26,375 bases of DNA from an uncultured Collinsella sp. (GTDB lineage Bacteria > Actinomycetota > Coriobacteriia > Coriobacteriales > Coriobacteriaceae). The DNA lies in contig CATYDM010000029.1 in the NCBI GenBank assembly GCA_958405195.1, forward strand, positions 1-26,375, written 5' to 3'. Position 1 is the first letter of the stretch; each line of letters opens with the position of its first letter. Positions 7,786 to 17,400 of this stretch are shown piece after piece. A program made the position numbers and the translations under genes. Under the pieces are notes generated by a model that had not been told where the DNA came from, searched no databases, and saw only the letters and a program-made list of their open reading frames with translations.

Positions 7786-8325
7786 TTAGTTGAAGAGGGG
7801 CTTTATGGCTGAGAGGTAGTCTTTTGCTACGTCGGTTTTGTCTGCTTGGAAGTTGTGCCAGGCCCACCATTGGACGGTGGCTACGAAGCTTGAGGCTATG
7901 TGGTGTAGTAAGAAGCTGCGGTCCATGGTGCCGGCGGGGCCTGCGGGGTCGACGGGGACGGTTTCGGCTGCTCGTGACATGATGGTCTTGCGGAGACAGT
8001 CGGCGAAGACGCGTGAGCCGGCGCCGGCTACCAGCGCTCGGACGCCCTGGCGACGTTCCCATAGATTGTTGAGGATATGCTCGACCTGCACGAATGGGTC
8101 GTCGAGCGGTGTGCCATCGTCGTCGAGGGCGTGGGTGCAGATGTCGCTCACGAGCTCGGACAGTAGGTCGTCTTTGCTCTTAAAGAGGCCGTAGAACGTG
8201 GCTCGACCAACATGGGCACGAGCGATGATGTCGCCGACGGTGATCTTGCCGTAGTCCTCTTCGCGTAGCAGCTCGGAGAACGCCGCAACGATGGCAGCGC
8301 GGCTTTTTTCTTTGCGGGCATCCAT
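7786..8325 (-). CDS. TetR-family transcriptional regulator of the lar locus
   Basis: A 179-residue repressor-type protein. Residues about 10-55 form the TetR DNA-binding domain (AAIVAAFSELL, then ITVGDIIARAHVGRATFYGLFKSKDDLL). The C-terminal helical ligand domain ends with FLLHHIASSFVATVQWWAWHN, resembling DhaS-type TetR regulators. The ATG at 8325 lies two bases after the larC stop, so it is probably translated together with larB and larC. An upstream ATG at 8373, inside larC, is in frame but less likely. The palindrome at 10096-10131, ahead of larB, is the best candidate for its own operator. The ligand is unknown; lactate or a cofactor precursor would fit the context. Confidence 0.88.
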   Translation of the reverse strand: MDARKEKSRAAIVAAFSELLREEDYGKITVGDIIARAHVGRATFYGLFKSKDDLLSELVSDICTHALDDDGTPLDDPFVQVEHILNNLWERRQGVRALVAGAGSRVFADCLRKTIMSRAAETVPVDPAGPAGTMDRSFLLHHIASSFVATVQWWAWHNFQADKTDVAKDYLSAIKPLFN

Positions 8326-8327
8326 GG

Positions 8328-9260
<933 letters not shown>

Positions 9261-9270
9261 GGAATGCTCC

Positions 9271-10053
9271 TTAACGGGCGCAGGGCGTGCCAGCGCTCAG
9301 ATGATTGATAAGACTTGCCTGGTAGGCGGCACCAAAGCCATTGTCGATATTGACGACCGAAACGCCGCTGGCGCAGGAGTTGAGCATGGCGAGCAGCGCG
9401 GCCACGCCACCAAAGTTCGCGCCGTAGCCCACGCTGGTGGGAACGGCGATGACCGGACAGCTCACCAGACCGCCGACAACGCTCGCCAGTGCGCCCTCCA
9501 TGCCGGCGATGGCAATGACCACCTGTGCCTGGGCGAGTTCCTCGGCATGCGCGAGCAGGCGGTGCAGGCCGGCGACGCCTACGTCGTAGAGGCGGTCGAC
9601 CTCGTTGCCATAGAACTCGGCCGTCAACGCGGCTTCCTCGGCGACGGGCAGGTCGCTCGTGCCGGCGCAGGCGACGACGATGCGTCCGTTGCCGGTAGGG
9701 GAGGGCTTGCCGCCCACGAGGGCGAGCTGTGCGTCCGGGACATATCCCAGGTCGATGCTGTTGCCAAGAAGCTCAGCGGTGCGCGCGGCTTTTTCGGCAT
9801 CCAGGCGCGTGACCAGGATGCGCTCCTGGCCGGCATCGCGCAGCGCTTCGATAATGGCGGCAATCTGATCGGCGGTTTTACCGGCCCCGTAGACAACCTC
9901 GCCGGCTCCCTGGCGCACCCCGCGCGAAAGATCGAGCTGCGCAAAGCCCAAATCGGCGGTCGGAGCCGTCTGGATGCGCGTGAGGGCGTCGGCAGGGGTG
10001 ACTGCTCCGCCGGCAACATCGCTCAGTAATTGCTCAAGATCTCGCTTATCCAT
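9271..10053 (-). CDS. larB: LarB, nicotinic acid adenine dinucleotide carboxylase/hydrolase
   Basis: LarB carboxylates the pyridinium ring of nicotinic acid adenine dinucleotide and releases AMP, the first step towards the nickel pincer cofactor. The 260-residue product has the typical N-terminal helical region (MDKRDLEQLLSDVAGG) and a C-terminal domain related to the PurE AIR carboxylase (RIVVACAGTSDLPVAEEA, then AGMEGALASVVGGL, PTSVGYGANFGG). The ATG at 10053 is chosen because AAGGGAAC precedes it; another ATG at 10086 would include part of the promoter. It heads a larB-larC-tetR operon with short gaps, downstream of serB on the same strand. Confidence 0.93.
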   Translation of the reverse strand: MDKRDLEQLLSDVAGGAVTPADALTRIQTAPTADLGFAQLDLSRGVRQGAGEVVYGAGKTADQIAAIIEALRDAGQERILVTRLDAEKAARTAELLGNSIDLGYVPDAQLALVGGKPSPTGNGRIVVACAGTSDLPVAEEAALTAEFYGNEVDRLYDVGVAGLHRLLAHAEELAQAQVVIAIAGMEGALASVVGGLVSCPVIAVPTSVGYGANFGGVAALLAMLNSCASGVSVVNIDNGFGAAYQASLINHLSAGTPCAR

Positions 10054-10095
10054 ATATGTTCCCTTCGACGGCGCAAAGTCTAGCACTCAAAAGGG

Positions 10096-10131
10096 AGTTT
10101 CCGAACATTAGAACAAAATTGTTCGGAAACT
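10096..10131. promoter_or_regulatory. Palindromic operator ahead of larB
   Basis: AGTTTCCGAACA (10096-10107) is repeated exactly in reverse complement at 10120-10131, with a 12-base spacer that itself contains GAACAA. It lies 43 bases before the larB start and has no T run, so it looks like a protein-binding site rather than a terminator. The TetR regulator at the end of this operon is the obvious candidate. No copy is visible upstream of larA. Confidence 0.6.
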
Positions 10132-10169
10132 AGACATAGAGGATTTAATTCTGCTGTTAGATGGATCGG

Positions 10170-10805
10170 CTAGTCGCGCAGGATGATGTCCATGGCGAGC
10201 ATCAGATTGCGCTTGTCGATGGCAAACGGGGCGGCCTCGCGCGTCTTGGGCTTGGCACAAAATGCGATGCCGGTGCCCGCGGCCTGAATCATGGGGATGT
10301 CGTTGGCGCCGTCACCGATCGCCACGACGTGGGCCATATCGACACCACACTCAACGGCCCAATCCAGCAGCTGGATAAGCTTGGACTCCTTGGTCACGAT
10401 GTCTGCCGCCAGCTTACCGGTGAGCTTGCCGCCTACGACCTCCAGGCGGTTGGCCAGGCAAAAGTCGATGCCCGCGGCGGCCACGATCTTATCGGCGACC
10501 TCGTGGAAGCCGCCGCTCACCACGCCGACCTTCCAGCCCTTGCTGTGCGCCGAGCGCACAAGCTCCAACGCGCCGGGGGTAAATGTCACGCGCTCAAAGG
10601 TGCGCTCGAACACGCTCTCGTCCAGGTCGGCGAGCAGCCCCACGCGCTCCTCGAGCGCCTGCTTAAAGTCAAGCTCGCCGCGCATCGCACGTTCGGTGAT
10701 CTGTGCCACCTGCTCGCCCACGCCGGCCTCTTCGCCCAACAGGTCGATGACCTCCTGGTTGATGAGCGTGGAGTCGATATCCATAACGATGAGGCGTGCA
10801 GTCAT
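10170..10805 (-). CDS. serB: Phosphoserine phosphatase
   Basis: Removes phosphate from phosphoserine, the last step of serine synthesis. The 211-residue HAD-superfamily protein shows motif I MDIDSTLI (nucleophile Asp9 and acid/base Asp11), motif II VVSGGF, the motif III Lys in TKESK, and motif IV GDGANDIPM. It lacks the N-terminal ACT-type regulatory domain of longer SerB proteins. The start at 10805 is preceded by GGAAAGG; an upstream in-frame ATG at 10850 is less likely. It is divergent from aspS and lies 116 bases before larB on the same strand with no clear terminator between, so some readthrough into larB is possible. Confidence 0.92.
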   Translation of the reverse strand: MTARLIVMDIDSTLINQEVIDLLGEEAGVGEQVAQITERAMRGELDFKQALEERVGLLADLDESVFERTFERVTFTPGALELVRSAHSKGWKVGVVSGGFHEVADKIVAAAGIDFCLANRLEVVGGKLTGKLAADIVTKESKLIQLLDWAVECGVDMAHVVAIGDGANDIPMIQAAGTGIAFCAKPKTREAAPFAIDKRNLMLAMDIILRD

Positions 10806-10968
10806 GGCGGGCCTTTCCGAGTGCTGTTGTATTGGGGCATATTGTCGCACGTGACGAGCGCGGGCGGGTGCCGCGGCGCGTCAATTGTTTCGTCTCCGTC
10901 AAGTCTTTGGGCAGGAGCCACTTTTTCGCGGCACATCGACGCGGGTGCGATAAGATAGAACGCCATGT

Positions 10969-11018
10969 CCGGCTGCGCGGTTTACGCAGGCCGGGCGAAT
11001 CTGTACGACGCCGCCCGG
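10969..11018 (+). other. Two overlapping hairpins in the aspS leader
   Basis: CCGGCTGCG (10969-10977) can pair with CGCAGGCCGG (10985-10994, one bulge). CCGGGCG (10991-10997) can pair with CGCCCGG (11012-11018). The two share 10991-10994 and exclude each other. No T-box sequence and no T run is visible, so a regulatory role is only a possibility. A -10-like TAAGAT at 10951-10956 would start this leader. Confidence 0.35.
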
Positions 11019-11061
11019 AACGACACGGGGCGACACAGATCCATAAAGGAGGATCACTGGT

Positions 11062-12849
11062 ATGAGCCAGACCCGTCCCATCGACGAGCATTCCATGCAC
11101 ACCCGTACCTGCGGCGAGCTTCGCCGCGAGAACGTGGGCGAAGAGGTCGCCCTCACCGGTTGGGTGAGCCGTCGCCGCGACCACGGCGGTCTTATCTTCT
11201 GCGACCTTCGCGACCGCGAGGGCATCACGCAGCTCACCTTCGACCCCGAGCACTCCGACGGCGACGCCTTTAAGATCGCCGAGACTATGCGTCCCGAGTG
11301 GCCCATCAAGATCCATGGCGTCGTGCGCGCCCGTGGCGAGGAGACCACCAACACCAAGCTCGCGACCGGCGAGATCGAGGTCCTGACCGACCACGCCGAG
11401 GTGCTTAACACGTCCGTCACCCCGCCGTTCCAGATCGAGGACGGCATCGAGACCAGCGAGGACACCCGTCTGCGCTATCGCTATCTGGACCTTCGTCGTC
11501 CCGAGATGATGGCCAACCTCAAGCTGCGCTCCGACTTTACCTTTGCCATTCGCGAGGCGCTGCACAACCGTGAGTTCATGGAGGTCGAGACGCCCTCCCT
11601 GTTTAAGTCCACGCCCGAGGGCGCTCGCGACTTCATCGTTCCCAGCCGCATCCAGCCGGGCAACTTCTACGCCCTGCCGCAGTCCCCGCAGCTTCTGAAG
11701 CAGCTGCTCATGGTCGGTGGCGTCGAGCGCTACTACCAGGTTGCCAAGTGCTTCCGCGACGAGGACCTGCGTGCCGACCGTCAGCCCGAGTTCACCCAGG
11801 TCGATATCGAGATGTCCTTCGTGGACCAGAACGATGTCATGAGCGCGCTCGAAGAGGTCCTGGCCGATGCCTTCGGCCGCATGGGCGTCGAGATGCCCAC
11901 GCCGCTGCGTCGCATGAACTACTGGGAGGCCATGGACACCTATGGCTCCGACAAGCCCGATACCCGCTATGGCATGCACCTGGTCGACCTGACCGACATC
12001 TTTGCCAACTCCAAGTTCAAGGTCTTTGCGACCGCCGCAAACGAGGAGGGCTCGGTTGTCAAGGCCATCAACGCCAAGGGCGCCGGCGCCTGGGCGCGTG
12101 CCAAGATCGATAAGCTTGCCGGCGTGGCCTCCACGTTTGGCGCCAAGGGCCTGGCCTGGATCGCCTTCCGCGAGGACGGCTCCATCAACAGCCCCATCGT
12201 CAAGTTCTTCTCGGACGAGGAGATGGCGGCTCTGCGTGAGCGCATGAACGTCGAGCCCGGCGACCTTGTGATGTTCGCCGCCGGTCCGCGCCTGCTCTCT
12301 GACGAGATCCTGGGCGGCATGCGTTCCCACATGGCCAACGCGCTCGAGATCAAGCGCGAGGGCCACGACTTCCTGTGGGTCGTCAACTTCCCTCTGTTCC
12401 ACTGGGACGAGGACCGCAAGGCCTATGCAGCCGAGCACCAGCCGTTCACCCTGCCGACCGAGACCGACATCGCCAAGATCGAGGCCGATCCTTTGGCGGC
12501 CGGTTCTTGCACCTACGACTTTGTCATGGACGGCTTTGAGGCCGGCGGCGGCGGTATGCGTATCCACAACGCCGAGATGCAGATGTCCATGCTCAAGCTC
12601 CTGGGCTTTACCGAGGAGCGCGCCGAGTCGCAGTTCGGCTTCCTCATGGAGGCTCTCAAGTTTGGTGCGCCCCCGATGGGCGGTTTTGCTCTGGGCCTGG
12701 ACCGCGTGTGCATGCTGCTCACCGGCTCCGACTCCATCCGCGACGTCATGGCGTTCCCCAAGACGGCCAGCGGCTCCGACCTCATGTCGGGCGCCCCGAG
12801 TGCCGTTTCCGGCGCTCAGCTCAAGGACGTCAGCCTGCGTCTGATGTAG
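11062..12849 (+). CDS. aspS: Aspartyl-tRNA synthetase, probably non-discriminating
   Basis: Class II synthetase charging tRNA-Asp. The 595-residue protein has the bacterial layout: N-terminal OB-fold anticodon domain (GWVSRRRDHGGLIFCDLRDREG), catalytic core with QSPQLLKQLLM, motif 2 FRDEDLRADRQPEFTQVDIE, the bacterial GAD insertion, and motif 3 GGFALGLDRVCMLL. His41-Gly42 in the anticodon domain (RRRDHGG) corresponds to the His31 that marks non-discriminating enzymes such as that of Pseudomonas aeruginosa; E. coli has Leu there. The enzyme may therefore also mischarge tRNA-Asn, which would need GatCAB elsewhere in the genome. The ATG at 11062 has AGGAGG eight bases upstream. Terminator at 12878. 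Confidence 0.96.
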   Translation: MSQTRPIDEHSMHTRTCGELRRENVGEEVALTGWVSRRRDHGGLIFCDLRDREGITQLTFDPEHSDGDAFKIAETMRPEWPIKIHGVVRARGEETTNTKLATGEIEVLTDHAEVLNTSVTPPFQIEDGIETSEDTRLRYRYLDLRRPEMMANLKLRSDFTFAIREALHNREFMEVETPSLFKSTPEGARDFIVPSRIQPGNFYALPQSPQLLKQLLMVGGVERYYQVAKCFRDEDLRADRQPEFTQVDIEMSFVDQNDVMSALEEVLADAFGRMGVEMPTPLRRMNYWEAMDTYGSDKPDTRYGMHLVDLTDIFANSKFKVFATAANEEGSVVKAINAKGAGAWARAKIDKLAGVASTFGAKGLAWIAFREDGSINSPIVKFFSDEEMAALRERMNVEPGDLVMFAAGPRLLSDEILGGMRSHMANALEIKREGHDFLWVVNFPLFHWDEDRKAYAAEHQPFTLPTETDIAKIEADPLAAGSCTYDFVMDGFEAGGGGMRIHNAEMQMSMLKLLGFTEERAESQFGFLMEALKFGAPPMGGFALGLDRVCMLLTGSDSIRDVMAFPKTASGSDLMSGAPSAVSGAQLKDVSLRLM

Positions 12850-12877
12850 GCAAGCGACTACATATTGCCCACAACGA

Positions 12878-12907
12878 GGGAAGGACGCGTGCCTTCCCCC
12901 GTTTTTT
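12878..12907 (+). terminator. aspS intrinsic terminator
   Basis: GGGAAGG (12878-12884) pairs with CCTTCCC (12892-12898), followed by CCGTTTTTT. It lies 28 bases after the aspS stop. Confidence 0.85.
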
Positions 12908-12930
12908 ATGCGCCGAGGTTGTGATGGCAT

Positions 12931-13090
12931 GGGGTGACCAGGCGTCGCGGAAACTGCGACCCAGAATTCGGCAAAATAATGGGGCACAGTTTCCGGTTGA
13001 GCTGTCTAACGGAAACTGTGTCCCAGAATGAGCGCTCAAAACGGGGCAGGCTTTCCGCAACAACTGTCTGGCGGAAAGCCTGCCCCAATT
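12931..13090. repeat. 62-nt tandem hairpin repeats between convergent genes
   Basis: The right halves CGGAAACTGCGACCC (12948), CGGAAACTGTGTCCC (13010) and CGGAAAGCCTGCCCC (13072) recur at exactly 62-base intervals. The last two units are full hairpins: 12981-12995 with 13010-13024 (15 bp, one mismatch) and 13043-13058 with 13071-13086 (16 bp, perfect). Both loops contain CTGTCT. The first unit keeps only its right half plus a small GTCGC/GCGAC stem. Read on the minus strand, both hairpins are followed by T-rich sequence, so they may terminate the regulator gene. Confidence 0.8.
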
Positions 13091-13092
13091 TC

Positions 13093-14109
13093 TTATAGCG
13101 AGTCTCTCTGGATCAGCTGCATGTGCATCACGGAGGTGGTGGGCTCGGCACCCTTGATCATGTCGAGCGCAATGTTGGCGGCCATGTGGCCTTCTTCGCG
13201 CAGGGGCTGGCGGACGGTCGTGAGCGCGGGGACGCAGCGCGTCGCAATCTCGTGATCGTCGAAGCCGACGACAGAAACGTCCGCCGGAACGGATCGGCCT
13301 GCCTCGTTGAGTGCGGTGATGACGCCAGCCGCGATACGGTCCGATCCGCAGAGCACACCATCGAAAGCAATCTCGCGCGCGAGGATCTGGTGTATGGCCT
13401 GATAACCATCTCCGCTGTTCCAGCCGGTATAGATAACGTTTGCGTCTGGGAGGTCTTCGCCCAAGACGGCGCGGTAGCCGCGTAGGCGGTCGACAACGGC
13501 GGGGTTGTCGTGCGGTCCCAACACGGCGACGATATCCTTACGCCCGCGCTCTTTCATGGCGTGCGCTGCAAAGCGTCCGCCCTCTTCGTCGTCAGAGTAG
13601 ACCGTCGAGAACACATCGCGATAGGGGTGTCCCTCGAGCTGGCCGCACAACACGGTGGGTACGCCCAGCTCGCGCAGCACCTCGAGCAGCTCGCTGCCCT
13701 TGTAGGGGGAGACGTCGATCACGGCGTCGAACGAACGACGCTCAAAGTGCTCGCGTGCGCGGTTGCGCTCATGCGTAGAAGACGCCTGCAAGATAACGGG
13801 CAGATAGGACGACTCCGACAGTTCCTCGGTAATGCCGCTCAAAAACTCGCTATAGGTGGGGTCGCTGAAGAGTTTACTCAGGGGCTCGGTCACGAGCACG
13901 GCGATGATTTCCGTGCGCCCGACAGCGAGCGCTCGGCCACGAGCGTTGGGGACAAAATTGACTTCCTTGGCCGCCGCGCGGACGCGCTTTTTGGTTTCCT
14001 CGCTAATGCGGGGCGAATCGTTGAGGGCGCGCGATGCCGTGGAGCGCGACACGCCGGCAGCTTCAGCAACCTCGGCAAGCGTGGGTGCGGTGCGTGCTGG
14101 TTGGGTCAT
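13093..14109 (-). CDS. LacI-family repressor, probable regulator of ebgAC
   Basis: A 338-residue LacI/GalR regulator. Residues about 10-60 form the helix-turn-helix and hinge (TLAEVAEAAGVSRSTASRALNDSPRIS, then VNFVPNARGRALAVGRT). The rest is a periplasmic-binding-protein-like sugar domain (IIAVLVTEPLSKLFSDPTY through DVSVVGFDDHEIATRCVPALTTVRQPL). It is divergent from ebgA-ebgC and faces three identical operator-like palindromes there, so it most likely represses the beta-galactosidase genes and is relieved by a galactoside. AGGAG lies just before the ATG at 14109, and the gene ends beside the hairpin repeats that may terminate it. Confidence 0.92.
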   Translation of the reverse strand: MTQPARTAPTLAEVAEAAGVSRSTASRALNDSPRISEETKKRVRAAAKEVNFVPNARGRALAVGRTEIIAVLVTEPLSKLFSDPTYSEFLSGITEELSESSYLPVILQASSTHERNRAREHFERRSFDAVIDVSPYKGSELLEVLRELGVPTVLCGQLEGHPYRDVFSTVYSDDEEGGRFAAHAMKERGRKDIVAVLGPHDNPAVVDRLRGYRAVLGEDLPDANVIYTGWNSGDGYQAIHQILAREIAFDGVLCGSDRIAAGVITALNEAGRSVPADVSVVGFDDHEIATRCVPALTTVRQPLREEGHMAANIALDMIKGAEPTTSVMHMQLIQRDSL

Positions 14110-14352
14110 AGCGTCTCCTGTGCAATTGGGTCGGTGGGCTATCGATAAAGGCTAATGCGGATACAGATTACTATAGCGCGCGTAAACGGCGTTCATGGTA
14201 TCCGGTGACCGGTGTCGTTTTGCAATCAAACTGCGACTGAGCACGGCATGTATGGGCGAGACATGGGTAGGCGCGACAGTTGCCTGTGAGTTCAAGAACG
14301 ATGCCCTGTGCTGTGTACCTAAGCTTAGGGTGACATAAGTGTTGCGATTGTA
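14110..14352. other. Regulatory gap between the LacI gene and the ebg operators
   Basis: No gene is seen. On the minus strand a -10-like TATAGT (14170-14175) is a candidate promoter for the LacI gene. A CCGGTGACCGG dyad near 14200-14212 and small palindromes are present but do not match the CAACCGGTTG operators downstream. Confidence 0.3.
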
Positions 14353-14362
14353 CAACCGGTTG
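14353..14362. promoter_or_regulatory. ebg operator copy 1 (CAACCGGTTG)
   Basis: First of three identical palindromes, extended on one side to ACAACCGGTTGCAC. Its centre is 45 bases upstream of copy 2, about four helical turns, suitable for looping between repressor dimers. Confidence 0.75.
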
Positions 14363-14397
14363 CACCGTTAACCCGGCCAAATCGACCGTTCAGCGGA

Positions 14398-14407
14398 CAA
14401 CCGGTTG
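14398..14407. promoter_or_regulatory. ebg operator copy 2, overlapping the -35 region
   Basis: Second palindrome in the context ACAACCGGTTGCAC. Its right end supplies TTGCAC (14405-14410), the likely -35 box of the ebgA promoter, so a bound repressor would block RNA polymerase. Confidence 0.75.
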
Positions 14408-14434
14408 CACAGTTTTTTACATCGCCCGTAAGAT
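14405..14434 (+). promoter_or_regulatory. ebgA promoter
   Basis: TTGCAC (14405-14410) and TAAGAT (14429-14434) with an 18-base spacer. The promoter is boxed in by operator copies 2 and 3, a clear repression arrangement. Confidence 0.5.
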
Positions 14435-14439
14435 AAGGA

Positions 14440-14449
14440 CAACCGGTTG
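14440..14449. promoter_or_regulatory. ebg operator copy 3, over the transcription start
   Basis: Third palindrome, again in ACAACCGGTTGCAC, placed 42 bases after copy 2 and just downstream of the -10 box, where it would cover the start of transcription. Confidence 0.75.
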
Positions 14450-14484
14450 CACAAGAATCACTACGATGACGAAGGAGCATCACC

Positions 14485-17400
14485 ATGGACGCCATTAACG
14501 ATTGGGAAAACCAAGCGCTCACCCACAGGAACCGCCTGGCACCCCATGCGTACTTTATGGGTTACGAGACCGCCGATCTCGCTGCGACGTACAGCCGCGA
14601 GCTGTCGCGCGGGTTTGTCCAGCTGTCCGGCTCGTGGCAGTTCCGCCTCTTTGAGGGCCCCGCTGCCGTCTCCAACGAGGAGCTCTCCACGTACAAGCCC
14701 GAGTGGGATCACGTGGAGGTTCCGCACCTGTGGCAGGTGGACGGCTATGGCAACCTTGCCTACACCGACGAGGGTTTCCCGTTCCCGGTTGATCAGCCGT
14801 TCGTTCCCTCCGACGACCCCACGGGCGTCTACCAGCGCATCGTCAACCTTCCCGCCGTTCCTGCCGGCGCTCGCGAGATCATTCGCTTCGACGGCATCGA
14901 GAGCTATGGCGAGCTGTACGTCAACGGTCAGTTTATCGGCATGACCAAGGGTTCGCGCCTGTTTGCCGAGTTCGACGTGACCGACGCGCTTGTCGAGGGC
15001 GACAACCTGTTTGCGGTCAAGGTCCTGCAGTACAGCGATGGCAGCTATATCGAGGATCAGGACATGTGGTGGGCCTCGGGCATTTTCCGCGATGTGTACC
15101 TTATGCAGCGTCCCGCCGCGCACCTGGTCGACTTTAGGTTCCGTACGCACCGCGAGGGCGATACCGCTCTGATTACGCTCGATACGGTGGCCGAGGGCGC
15201 TACCCGCGTTGTGTATACGCTCAGCGATGGCGAGAACGTGGTGGCTACGGGTGAGTGCGTCGACGGCCATGCCGAGTGCAGCGTGACCGATGCCCACTTC
15301 TGGAATCCCGAGGACCCCTTCCTCTACGACCTTACGTTTGAGGTCTACGACGGCGACAAGGTGAGCGAGTACGTCCCGCATCGCCAGGGTCTTGCCGAGG
15401 TGACGGTCGAGGGCAATCATATCTACCTCAACGGCACTTACTTTAAGATGCATGGCGTCAACCGCCACGATCACGACGATCACAAGGGCCGCGCCGTGGG
15501 CCTCGATCGCATGCGCCGCGACCTGGAGCTCATGAAGCAGCACAACATCAACGCGGTGCGCACCTCTCACTATGCCAATGACCCGCGCTTCTACGAGCTG
15601 TGTGATGAGTATGGCATCATGCTGGTCGCCGAGACCGATATGGAGAGCCACGGCTTCGAGAATATCGGCAACATCGCCCTGGTTACCGACGACCCGGCAT
15701 GGGAGCCGGCCTACGTCGACCGTATTGAGCGCCTGGTGATGCAGGAGCGCAACCACGCGTGCATCATCATGTGGTCGCTGGGCAACGAGAGCGGCTATGG
15801 CTGCAACATCCGCGCGATGTACGCCAAGGCTCACGAGCTCGATGGTCGTCCGGTCCACTACGAGGAGGACCGCAACGCCGATACCGTCGACGTCATTTCC
15901 ACGATGTACTCCCGTGTGTCGCAGATGAACGACTTTGGTGAGCATCCGTTCCCCAAGCCGCGCATCAACTGCGAGTATGGCCACTCCATGGGTAATGGCC
16001 CCGGAGGCCTGTCCGAGTACCAGGAGGTCTTCGATCGCTGGGATTGCATCCAAGGCCAGTTTATCTGGGAATGGTGCGACCACGGTTTGGCTGCTGTGAC
16101 CGAGGACGGCGTTGCCTACGATATGTATGGTGGCGACAACGGCGATTACCCCAATAACAGCAACTTCTGCATCGACGGCATGGTGTTCCCTTGGCAGCAG
16201 CCGAGCCCGGGCCTCACTGAGTATGGTCAGGTCATCTGCCCGGTTCGCATGGCCTACGATGCCGAGGCGGGCGAGCTGACCGTCACCAACAAGCGTTGGT
16301 TTACCACCCTCGAGGATGTTTGCCTGTCGGCGGAGACCCTGGTGGACGGCGACGTGGTTTGCCGCAAGACGCTCATGCCCGGTGCGGTTGCCCCCGGCGA
16401 GTCCGTCCAGCTTCCGCTGGCGATTCGCGAGGCCGCGGTAGGCGAGACCCTGCTGACCGTGCGCGCCTACACCATGGCCGCTCACGTCTGGTGCGAGCCG
16501 ATGTTCCAGCTGGGTGCAAGCCAGTTTGCCATCGCAAACCATCCGGCGCCGGCCATCGCCGCCCCAGCTCGTCCTGAGCTTACGGTCGAGGAGACCGAGC
16601 AGGAGATTCGCATTCACTCCCTCAACGGCGAGCTGACCTTCAGCAAGGTAAACGGCACCGTGAGCAAGTGGAAGGCATCCGGCCGTGACGTCATGGCCTC
16701 TGGTCCCCAGGTTGGTTTTTGGCATCCGCTCGTCGACAACCACGCCCAGGAGTACGACTCCCTGTGGAAGGACAACTTCATTGATGTAATGCAGACGTCC
16801 ACCCGCAAGGTTTTTTGGAAGCAGGACGGCAATGCGGTCGTCGTTACCGTGAGCCAACGTATTGCTCCTCCCGTCCGCGCGTTCGGCATGCGCGTCGAGC
16901 TTGTCTACACCGTGCTTCCGAGCGGTCGCGTCGACCTCAAGGTTTCCGGCGAGCCCTACGGCGACTATTCGGACATTATCCCGCGCATCGGCATCTCCTT
17001 TGAGGTTCCCGGTTGCGATCGTGCCGTCGAGTGGTATGGCCACGGCCCGGGCGAGAACTATCCGGACTCGCTGCGTGCCAACCCGGTCGGTCATTACCGC
17101 ACTACGGTCGACGACATGTTCACGCCCTACGTTATGCCTCAGGACTGTGCCAACCGCGAGGGTACCCGCTGGGTTGCCCTGCGCTCTAGCCACGGTGATG
17201 GCGTGCTGGTGACTCGTCCGGCCGACGCCGCTTCCAACCCGTTCTCGTTCTCGGCATGGCCCTATAGCTGCGAGGCTATTGATAATGCCAAGCACGTCTA
17301 CGACCTTGTTCCGGGCGACACGGTCACGGTTAACATCAACGACCAGCTGCTCGGCCTTGGCTCGAACTCTTGGGGTTCCGAGGTGCTCGATTCCTATCGC

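Noticed and set aside
10951..11061. T-box riboswitch ahead of aspS
   Set aside because: There is no T-box consensus, no specifier-loop layout and no terminator T run; only two overlapping hairpins are visible.
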